From CAZXYF01 sp964644705 (GTDB lineage: Bacteria > Planctomycetota > Brocadiia > SM23-32), in contig CAZXYF010000023.1 of the NCBI GenBank assembly GCA_964644705.1, positions 1 through 25,710 of the forward strand: 25,710 nt of DNA, written 5' to 3'. Of this stretch, positions 1 through 6,095 are shown in pieces; position 1 is the stretch's first letter; each line of letters opens with the position of its first letter. Below the pieces are notes generated by a model that was not told the origin of the DNA, ran no database searches, and saw only the letters and a program-made list of their open reading frames with translations. The translations under genes were made by a program, and so were the position numbers.

Positions 1-245
1 CGATGATAAAGACAAAGAATCATGCTTCTCGAAACGCTATTTTGGACAGGCCTGCGGTGATCCTGTCCACTTGCGTTTGCGGATCCGGATAGCTCAAACA
101 TTAGCGGGGACCATTCTATCATCTGATTCGAGAGGCTCAAAGATAACGTTTTGTGGCCGACGTAGTATCCTGATATGCTGGAATGAGGCGGAAAGCACAC
201 CGATGTTAACGACCTGACAAGTAGCGTTTTACGAAACGGAAGCCT
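1..245. other. Left-edge non-coding stretch
   Basis: I find no convincing gene here. A short inverted repeat (GGACAGG at 44-50 and CCTGTCC at 62-68, 11-base loop) can form a hairpin, but it has no following T-run, so it is not a clear terminator. The right part holds a possible promoter for the DUF72 gene. The upstream neighbour lies outside the window. Confidence 0.5.
151..179 (+). promoter_or_regulatory. Possible promoter of the DUF72 gene
   Basis: TTGTGG (151-156) and TATGCT (174-179) are separated by 17 bases, the standard sigma-70-type spacing. Each hexamer matches about four of six consensus positions. It would start transcription near 186, about 60 bases before the DUF72 start codon. 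This is a pattern match only. Confidence 0.3.
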
Positions 246-1133
246 ATGGCCACTGAAACCCTGAAGATCAAAGGTAGTGATACCCGGCTGTACGTGGGCA
301 CAGCCGGGTGGAGCTACGATGACTGGTCGGGGATTGTGTATCCCGATGATCGATCAAAAGACTTCCGGGGACTGCAGTATCTCGTGGAGGAGCTGGATTT
401 CAACACCGTCGAGCTCAACAACACATTCTACCATCCGCCGAAACCCCAATACTGCGAGAAGTGGTTGGAGGATGTCCGGAGTTGTTCCGGCTTCAAGTTC
501 ACCGCCAAGCTCTGGAAGCGATTCACCCACGAGCGGGACGAAATGTGGGAGAAGGGGGAGGTGGAGGTTTTTCGCGAAGGTATTGCCCCGCTGGTGGACG
601 CGGGTAAAATGGGGGGTTTACTGGTTCAGTTTCCGTGGTCATTCCGGTTCAAACCCGAAAGTATGCACTGGATGGCTCACGTGGTGGATGAATTCCGGGA
701 TCTGCCGATTGTGGTGGAGCTCCGCAGCACGGGATGGCTGGAGGACCGCGGGTTGCGATTCCTGCAGGAACTGGGCGTCGGGTTCTGCAACATCGATCAG
801 CCCAGTTTCCGCAACAACATTCCGCTGACCGCGCACGGGTTTGGCTCAATCGGTTACATGCGTCTTCACGGCCGAAACCGGGACGCCTGGTTCGACGACG
901 AGTCGGGACGGAATGAACGTTACGATTACCTGTATTCGCCGGAGGAGCTGGCGGGAATTGAGGACGCCATCGAGAAGACGGCGGAGCAGGTGCAGAACAT
1001 GTTTGTAATCACGAATAACCACTACCAGGGGCAGGCCCCGGCGAACGCTGCCCAGCTCAAATCGCTGCTTACCGGCGAGCAGATCTCCGTGCCGGACCGC
1101 CTGGCGGAAAATGTGAAGGGCATTGAGAGCTGA
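246..1133 (+). CDS. DUF72 family protein (YecE-like)
   Basis: This 295-residue soluble protein has the hallmarks of the DUF72/YecE family, a TIM-barrel-like family of unknown biochemical role. Visible family signatures, in order, are VGTAGWSYDDW near the N-terminus, FNTVELNNTFYHPP, a FKFTAKLWK strand, LLVQFPWSF, VELRSTGW, YMRLHGRNRDAW and the C-terminal ITNNHYQGQAPANA segment. The length is close to that usual for the family. The ATG at 246 is preceded by a modest CGGAAG ribosome-binding site a few bases upstream. It stands alone on the plus strand and is followed by a long intergenic region facing accA. No catalytic assignment can be made; in other genomes members have been loosely linked to Fe-S or nucleic-acid functions without proof. 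Confidence 0.9.
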   Translation: MATETLKIKGSDTRLYVGTAGWSYDDWSGIVYPDDRSKDFRGLQYLVEELDFNTVELNNTFYHPPKPQYCEKWLEDVRSCSGFKFTAKLWKRFTHERDEMWEKGEVEVFREGIAPLVDAGKMGGLLVQFPWSFRFKPESMHWMAHVVDEFRDLPIVVELRSTGWLEDRGLRFLQELGVGFCNIDQPSFRNNIPLTAHGFGSIGYMRLHGRNRDAWFDDESGRNERYDYLYSPEELAGIEDAIEKTAEQVQNMFVITNNHYQGQAPANAAQLKSLLTGEQISVPDRLAENVKGIES

Positions 1134-1179
1134 GTTGGCTGTAAAATTACTCCGGATGTTAATAATTGTGAAAAAGGGG

Positions 1180-1207
1180 TTGCGAGAGCGGGCGGGTGGG
1201 GTATAAA
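1180..1207 (+). promoter_or_regulatory. Candidate promoter of the folded RNA
   Basis: TTGCGA (1180-1185) and TATAAA (1202-1207) are 16 bases apart. The -10 element matches five of six consensus bases and the -35 element four of six. Transcription would begin near 1214, just before the first arm of the folded element, which is the main reason to take it seriously. No protein-coding start follows. Confidence 0.4.
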
Positions 1208-1213
1208 TAAAGT

Positions 1214-1313
1214 GTCGGAGGGATGGAAAAGGAAGGTTGGGAGAAGAACAGAAGCCCTTTTCCCAACAAACTTCTGAGTAAAGCAGAAATCTTTTCCATC
1301 CCTTCGATTTTTT
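1214..1313 (+). ncRNA. Candidate structured small RNA with intrinsic terminator
   Basis: The sequence can fold into a three-way junction. The outer stem is 13 perfect pairs (1219-1231 with 1291-1303). Inside it are an 11-pair stem with one G-U (1236-1246 with 1257-1267, 10-base loop) and a 5-pair stem (1272-1276 with 1284-1288, 7-base loop). Six T residues follow at 1308-1313, four bases after the outer stem, as in an intrinsic terminator. A promoter-like pair lies just upstream. It matches no RNA family I recognise. The alternative is that the structure is only a bidirectional terminator for the convergent DUF72 and accA genes; the minus strand also has a U-rich stretch beyond the outer stem. 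Confidence 0.38.
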
Positions 1314-1460
1314 GTACCTCCTTATCATGCGAAAATCAGGAGGGGGGCATCCCGGTGGAGGAAAGAAGAGATGAACCAGTTGGATGAGTGATCCCGATGT
1401 GTCTGGGCGCAGGCCAGCGGCAAGGGCAGAACCAGGCAGGGCATAGCGGCGCGGGAAATT

Positions 1461-2438
1461 CTACTCAGCCGTGTCGTAAACCCCCAGATCACGATAGCGC
1501 TGGTATCGATGTTCCAGTAGCTCATCCATCTCGACGTCGTTCAGATCCTGGAGGGTGGATTGCAGGTAGGAGCGTAGGTTATTGGCCGTAGCGACGGTGT
1601 CTCTGTGCGCGCCGCCCAGGGGTTCGTCGATAATCTCATCAACCACGCCGAATTCGAGCATGTCCTTCGCTGTCACCCGGAGTGCTTTGGCTGCTTCACC
1701 CGCTTTTTCGGAGTCCCGGAACAGGATAGCCGCGCAACCCTCGGGGGAAATGACCGAATAATACGCGTTCTCCAGCATGCCATGACGGTCTCCGACACCA
1801 ATGCCCAGCGCGCCTCCGCTGCAACCCTCACCGGTGATCAGTATGATGATGGGGGTGCGCAGCCCGGACATCCGGAAAATATTCTCGGCAATCGCCATGC
1901 CCTGTCCACGTTCCTCGGCTTCGACGGCGGGCGCCGCCCCCGGAGTATCAATGATGCACACCACGGGGAGCCCGAATTTCTCGGCCAGCTCCATTTTCGC
2001 CAGAGCTTTCCGATAGCCTTCCGGCTGGGGCATCCCAAAATTTGTTTTCATCTTTTCCTTGGTGTCGCGGCCCTTCTGCTGGGCAATCACCATCATCCGC
2101 TGATCCTCAATACGCGCAAAACCCGTCACAATGGCTTGATCATCTCCAAATCGTCGATCGCCATGGAGTTCCATAAAATCATCGAACACGATGGGAATGT
2201 AATCGCGGGATTGAGGACGTTTGGGGTGCCGGGCGAGCTGAACGCGCTGATATGGGGTGAGCCCGGCGACGATGTCTTTCAGAGTCGCATCTCGTTCCTT
2301 CTCCAGTTCGCGAATTTTATCTTCAACATCCCGACCGTCCTCAGCCTGTTGTTGAAGATCCTCAATCTGTTGATCGAGTTCCTCGACCGGTCGCTCGAAC
2401 TCGTAAGCGAACTGTCCTGTTTCGTTGGTTTTGCCCAT
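1461..2438 (-). CDS. accA: Acetyl-CoA carboxylase carboxyltransferase, alpha subunit
   Basis: AccA forms the carboxyltransferase with AccD and transfers the carboxyl group from biotin to acetyl-CoA, giving malonyl-CoA for fatty-acid synthesis in the cytosol. The 325 residues match the usual length (about 315-330). An N-terminal coiled-coil-like segment (EELDQQIEDLQQQ) is followed by the family signature QLARHPKRPQSRDYI and by FMELHGDR, RMMVIAQQKGRDTKEK, the PEGYRKALAKMELAEKF block, the CIIDTPGAAP turn, and GEGCSGGALGIGVGD with YSVISPEGCAAIL. The ATG at 2438 precedes MGKTNETGQF. It is transcribed away from ribD from overlapping divergent promoters, and accD is not in the window. Nothing indicates truncation. 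Confidence 0.97.
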   Translation of the reverse strand: MGKTNETGQFAYEFERPVEELDQQIEDLQQQAEDGRDVEDKIRELEKERDATLKDIVAGLTPYQRVQLARHPKRPQSRDYIPIVFDDFMELHGDRRFGDDQAIVTGFARIEDQRMMVIAQQKGRDTKEKMKTNFGMPQPEGYRKALAKMELAEKFGLPVVCIIDTPGAAPAVEAEERGQGMAIAENIFRMSGLRTPIIILITGEGCSGGALGIGVGDRHGMLENAYYSVISPEGCAAILFRDSEKAGEAAKALRVTAKDMLEFGVVDEIIDEPLGGAHRDTVATANNLRSYLQSTLQDLNDVEMDELLEHRYQRYRDLGVYDTAE

Positions 2439-2506
2439 AAAGTTATGGTGTTCCGATTGAACGTGAAAAGTTTATGTGTTCTTTATTTTGCGACGAACAA
2501 GGCCAT

Positions 2507-2535
2507 ATTGTACCCCTGTGAAGGTTGTGAATCAA
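2507..2535 (-). promoter_or_regulatory. Probable accA promoter
   Basis: Read on the minus strand, TTGATT (2530-2535) and TACAAT (2507-2512) are 17 bases apart. TTGATT matches four and TACAAT five of six consensus bases. It would start transcription near 2500, about 60 bases before the accA ATG. Its -35 box touches that of the divergent ribD promoter. Confidence 0.5.
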
Positions 2536-2554
2536 GCATGGCTGCACGTATAAT
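2525..2554 (+). promoter_or_regulatory. Probable ribD promoter
   Basis: TTGTGA (2525-2530) and a perfect TATAAT (2549-2554) are separated by 18 bases. Transcription would start near 2561, leaving a leader of about 50 bases before ribD. No FMN riboswitch motif is visible in this short leader, unlike many riboflavin operons. Confidence 0.5.
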
Positions 2555-2612
2555 CATAGCCGCTTCAGAAGCTATTTGTTTCGCTGCCGTTTGAGTTTGA
2601 AGGTGGTCTCCC

Positions 2613-3848
2613 ATGGGATTTAGCGACGATGATCAGCGCTACATGATGCAGGCGCTCTCCTGTGCGAAAGAGGGACGGGGATGGGTGGAACCCAACCCGT
2701 TGGTGGGGGCCGTGCTCGTCAGAGATGGGGAGTTAATAGGTGAAGGCGCTCATCTGGAGTACGGGGGAAACCACGCGGAGATCAACTGTCTGGAAGATGC
2801 CCGTGAGAAGGGGCACACGACAGAAGGGGCCACAATGTATGTTACCCTTGAGCCCTGTGCGCATGAAGGCAAAACGGGCGCTTGCGCCCCTGAACTCGTC
2901 AAAGCGGGGGTTGAGCGGGTGGTGATCGCAGTGGAGGATCCATTGTGGGAGAGTCATGCGGAGGCGACGGCTCTGCCTTCGGATGCGGAACGTGGACTGG
3001 GCATACTGCGCCGGGCGGGCATTCAGACGGAGACGGGATTGTGCAGGGACGCGGCGCTCATGCAGAATGCGCCCTTTTTCAAGTCCGTCCATACGGGTCG
3101 CCCCCTGGTGATCGGCAAATGGGCAATGACGGCGGATGGGAAGATCGCCACCCGCACCGGTTCGTCACAGTGGATCAGCGGGAGTGAGTCACGCCAGCGT
3201 GTTCATGCAATGAGGGGCCGCATGGATGCTGTGATTGTAGGGGCAGGAACGGCAGCGGCGGATGATCCTCGCCTGACCTGTCGGCATGCTCCCGTTCGAC
3301 GTGAAGCTACCCGGGTCGTGGTCTGCGGCGGCACCGCACCTTCCCCGGATTCTGCGCTGATTGACGGCATTGAGGAGGCCCCCGTAGCCCTCGCCCACCG
3401 TGAGGACGCGTGTCCTGACGGATTGGAACGGGCGGTGGAGGCCGGGTGTGAAGCTTTGCCCCTGCAGTCCAACCCGAGTGAACCGGCGGGGGTTGATTGT
3501 GGTGCTCTGTTGGATGAGCTGGGCCACCGAGATATGAGTAATGTGCTGATCGAAGGTGGGAGTGAGATTCTTGGGAGTTTTTTCGATGACGGCCTGATCG
3601 ATCGAGCATGGGTGTTTGTGGCTCCGCGTGTGGTGGGGGGGCGTGAGGCAGTTCATGCGGTGGGGGGGCATGGAGTGGAAACTATCGATAAGGGAGCTGC
3701 TATGCTCGGCACAACGGAGCTGGGGGAGCCAGCGTCTCCCCCTGCTGAACCATCCGTGCGTGTGTCGCTGAGTGGAAACGACATATTGATTCGCGGATGG
3801 ACGGCTGATCCGCGATACTTTGGTGAACGTGAAGAAGGAAGTGAGTGA
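2613..3848 (+). CDS. ribD: Bifunctional riboflavin biosynthesis protein RibD (deaminase/reductase)
   Basis: RibD catalyses two successive steps of riboflavin synthesis: deamination of the diaminohydroxyphosphoribosylaminopyrimidine and NADPH-dependent reduction of the ribosyl side chain. The N-terminal deaminase carries the zinc site: H54 and E56 in GGNHAE, C82 in TLEPCAHEGKT and C91. The C-terminal reductase starts near residue 165 with PLVIGKWAMTADGKIATRTG and includes WISG, DAVIVGAGTAAADDPRLTCR and the late NVLIEGGSEILGSFF motif. At 411 residues it is somewhat longer than typical RibD (about 360-380), with a short acidic tail. The next gene starts at its stop codon, so it is probably co-transcribed with the DNA glycosylase. 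Other rib genes are not present. Confidence 0.96.
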   Translation: MGFSDDDQRYMMQALSCAKEGRGWVEPNPLVGAVLVRDGELIGEGAHLEYGGNHAEINCLEDAREKGHTTEGATMYVTLEPCAHEGKTGACAPELVKAGVERVVIAVEDPLWESHAEATALPSDAERGLGILRRAGIQTETGLCRDAALMQNAPFFKSVHTGRPLVIGKWAMTADGKIATRTGSSQWISGSESRQRVHAMRGRMDAVIVGAGTAAADDPRLTCRHAPVRREATRVVVCGGTAPSPDSALIDGIEEAPVALAHREDACPDGLERAVEAGCEALPLQSNPSEPAGVDCGALLDELGHRDMSNVLIEGGSEILGSFFDDGLIDRAWVFVAPRVVGGREAVHAVGGHGVETIDKGAAMLGTTELGEPASPPAEPSVRVSLSGNDILIRGWTADPRYFGEREEGSE

Positions 3849-3850
3849 TT

Positions 3851-4525
3851 ATGAGTGCGGTATTTATGCAGGTCTATGAAAAGTTGAGAGACGAGTTTGG
3901 CCATCAGGACTGGTGGCCCGCCGATGGCCCTTTTGAGGTTATGGTGGGTGCCATCCTGACGCAGAATACGAACTGGAATAACGTGGAAAAGGCCCTGGAT
4001 AATTTGCGCGATGAAGGTGTTTTGCGTCCCGGTATCGTGGCGGATATAGACCCGGAGAGGCTGCAGGAGTTGATCCGGCCGGCCGGATACTACCGGCAGA
4101 AAAGTGCGCGGCTCGTCCGGCTGGCGCGCTGGGTTGTCAAAAACAGCGAAGAGGATGGTGAGTCGTTGAATGAAATTGCCGATCGTCCGGTCGAGGAGCT
4201 TCGGGAAGAATTGCTCGCCATCAACGGTATCGGGCCCGAAACTGCTGACAGCATTTTACTGTATGCTCTAAACAAGCTCGTTTTTGTTGTTGACACATAT
4301 ACGGTGCGGGTTTTCAGTCGGCATGAGTTGCTGGATCCGAGTATGCCTTATAGGGAGGTGCAGGAGACCATTGCATATCAACTGCCGGATGATCTCGATG
4401 TTTATCGCGATTATCACGCTCAACTGGTGGAGGTGGGGAAACGATATTGTTCCAAAACGTCACCTTCGTGCTCGGAATGTCCGCTGAGACCTCTTCTTGG
4501 TGAGCCGTTGTTGGCAGATTATTGA
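3851..4525 (+). CDS. Endonuclease III-like HhH-GPD DNA glycosylase
   Basis: A 224-residue helix-hairpin-helix base-excision DNA glycosylase that most resembles the COG2231 branch of the endonuclease III superfamily. The substrate-pocket helix PFEVMVGAILTQNTNW, the hairpin LLAINGIGPETADSILLYA and the catalytic-Asp segment VVDTYTVRVFSRH are clear. The position of the lyase lysine of E. coli endonuclease III is Glu here (GPETAD rather than GRKTAN), suggesting a monofunctional glycosylase. The C-terminal cluster motif has C200, C207 and C210, but the expected fourth cysteine position is Leu216. I prefer the ATG at 3851, with GAAGAAGGAAG just upstream, over the GTG at 3845 that overlaps the ribD stop. 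The damaged base it removes cannot be read from sequence. Confidence 0.9.
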   Translation: MSAVFMQVYEKLRDEFGHQDWWPADGPFEVMVGAILTQNTNWNNVEKALDNLRDEGVLRPGIVADIDPERLQELIRPAGYYRQKSARLVRLARWVVKNSEEDGESLNEIADRPVEELREELLAINGIGPETADSILLYALNKLVFVVDTYTVRVFSRHELLDPSMPYREVQETIAYQLPDDLDVYRDYHAQLVEVGKRYCSKTSPSCSECPLRPLLGEPLLADY

Positions 4526-4663
4526 TCTATGCGGATGCTCTCACCCGCTTGCGGGGTATGAGGAGGATTGTTATCTTTGCTTGTGGGTGGGTCACTGATT
4601 TACCAGTTTATGGGGGCGGCATCCTGAATTCGAGGTTCCTATTGTACCCAAGGGAGAAACACG

Positions 4664-5083
4664 ATGGGATCTGATGAGGACTGCATTTTTTGCAAGATTG
4701 TGGACGGTGAAATCCCGGCGGCCAAACTTCTTGAAACCGATCGTGTCCTCAGTTTTCTGGACGTCAATCCAGTGAACGAGGGGCATGCCCTGGTGGTGCC
4801 GAAACGCCATGCGGAGAATCTGCTGGATCTGCGGCAAAAAGAAATGCATGCGGCTATTTTCGCTGTACAGCGGGTGAGCCGGGCCGTCGTGCGTGTGACG
4901 GATGCTGACGGGTTTAACGTGCTGCAGAATAATGGAGAGGTTTCGGGACAGGAAATCCCGCATGCCCATTTCCACGTGATCCCAAGATTTGAGGGAGATG
5001 GATTCAATCTGGGCTGGCGACAGGGGAGTTACGAGGAGGGAGCGATGGAGCAGTTACGCGAAGATATAAAGAGACACCTTTGA
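4664..5083 (+). CDS. HIT family nucleotide-binding protein
   Basis: A 139-residue histidine-triad protein of the Hint/PKCI type, a family that hydrolyses or transfers AMP from small nucleotidyl substrates. CIFCKIVDGEIPA (C7 and C10, often a zinc pair) opens the domain. FLDVNPVNEGHALVVPKRH follows, and the signature H100-x-H102-x-H104 sits in IPHAHFHVIPR. Length and order are complete. The ATG at 4664 follows AAGGGAG at good spacing. It is the first gene of a plus-strand run, with trxB beginning 17 bases after its stop, so co-transcription is likely. The in vivo substrate is unknown, as for most bacterial HIT proteins. Confidence 0.95.
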   Translation: MGSDEDCIFCKIVDGEIPAAKLLETDRVLSFLDVNPVNEGHALVVPKRHAENLLDLRQKEMHAAIFAVQRVSRAVVRVTDADGFNVLQNNGEVSGQEIPHAHFHVIPRFEGDGFNLGWRQGSYEEGAMEQLREDIKRHL

Positions 5084-5100
5084 GAGATGGAGAAAAAAAG

Positions 5101-6039
5101 ATGAACGGAGATTACGACGTCATAATTATCGGTGCGGGACCGGCCGGGATGGGGGCCGCGCTGTACACGGGTCGGGCCATGATGGATACGCTGATTCTGG
5201 AACGGACCGGCGCCGGCGGACAACTGGCGGAAGCCTACGATGTGGATAATTACCTGGGCTTTCCGGAGGGCCTGACAGGACCTGAACTGGCCAACAAGAT
5301 GAAAGAGCACGCTCGCCGATTCGATGCAACCATCGAGAATAAACGTGTTGAGGATATTCAATCGGAGGGTCCACTGAAACGGGTCATCACAGCCTCAGGC
5401 GATGAATATACCGCCCCGATTGCGGTGATTGCTTCCGGAGCATCTCATCGGAAACTGAACATTCCGGGGGAGGAACGCCTGGCCGGATCAGGAGTAAGTT
5501 ATTGTGCCACGTGTGATGGAGCGTTTTTCCAGGACAAGCACGTTGTCGTTGTTGGGGGGGGCGATGCCGCCACAACCGAAGCGGTATTCCTCACCAAGTT
5601 CGCATCCAAGGTCACCCTGGTGCACCGCCGGGAGGGCTTCCGGGCCAGGGCGGTGAACAAAAAAGAAGCGCGGGACCATGAGGAAATTGAATTTGTCCTC
5701 AATACGATTCTGACGGAGATTGTAGGCGACGAGTCGGTGGAAGGGGCGGAAGTGCGGAACGTGGAGACGGGCGAGGAATATACCCTCGACTGCGATGGCG
5801 TGTTTATCTTCATCGGACACGAACCGAACACCGAGTATCTGTGTAGCATATTGCCCCATTGCGGTGGAGACCTGATTCCCACCGATATGAATATGGAAAC
5901 CGATGTGAAAGGGCTGTATGCGGTTGGGGATGTCCGGGTGGGCTCCTACCGCCAGGTATCGACGGCCGTGTCGGATGGCGTGGTTGCTGCGATGCATGCG
6001 GAGAAACGGATCAAAGATCTTGCGAAAGATTCGGAGTAA
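5101..6039 (+). CDS. trxB: Thioredoxin reductase
   Basis: This 312-residue flavoprotein would reduce thioredoxin with NADPH through FAD and a redox-active disulfide. It shows the N-terminal FAD motif VIIIGAGPAGMGAA, the conserved NYLGFPEG, the active-site CATC (C135 and C138) followed by DGAFF, the NADPH-binding VVVVGGGDAATTEAVFLT with HRREGFRA, and the C-terminal FAD segment GLYAVGDVRVGSYRQVSTAVSDGVVAA. Length and domain order are those of ordinary low-molecular-weight TrxB. An upstream in-frame TTG at 5080 is rejected: the ATG at 5101 has GGAG eight bases ahead. It follows the HIT gene closely and precedes three exported proteins. No thioredoxin gene lies in the window, so its partner is elsewhere or non-canonical. 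Confidence 0.96.
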   Translation: MNGDYDVIIIGAGPAGMGAALYTGRAMMDTLILERTGAGGQLAEAYDVDNYLGFPEGLTGPELANKMKEHARRFDATIENKRVEDIQSEGPLKRVITASGDEYTAPIAVIASGASHRKLNIPGEERLAGSGVSYCATCDGAFFQDKHVVVVGGGDAATTEAVFLTKFASKVTLVHRREGFRARAVNKKEARDHEEIEFVLNTILTEIVGDESVEGAEVRNVETGEEYTLDCDGVFIFIGHEPNTEYLCSILPHCGGDLIPTDMNMETDVKGLYAVGDVRVGSYRQVSTAVSDGVVAAMHAEKRIKDLAKDSE

Positions 6040-6095
6040 TGCTGGGGAAGGATATTTTTGACCACAACCCGGAAGTCAATTCTCTGGAGTCATTG

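Larger units (their letters stand above)
1134..1460. other. Intergenic region between convergent DUF72 and accA genes
   Basis: These 327 bases carry no credible protein gene. The left half has a promoter-like pair and a strongly folded three-stem element ending in a T-run (annotated separately). The rest (about 1316-1460) contains nothing I recognise; it would be the 3' untranslated region of accA on the minus strand. Confidence 0.6.

Noticed and set aside
846..1328. 160-residue minus-strand open frame overlapping DUF72 and the folded RNA
   Set aside because: It runs through the strong inverted repeats and antisense to DUF72, with no protein family signal.
1605..2594. 329-residue plus-strand open frame
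   Set aside because: It is the antisense shadow of accA, shows no family features, and accA is unmistakable.
2555..2612. FMN riboswitch before ribD
   Set aside because: The leader after the probable promoter is only about 50 bases and lacks the conserved aptamer segments.
5859..6095. Upstream extension of the S55-type gene into trxB
   Set aside because: It would overlap trxB by about 180 bases and place the signal sequence far from the N-terminus; GTG 6096 or ATG 6108 fits better.
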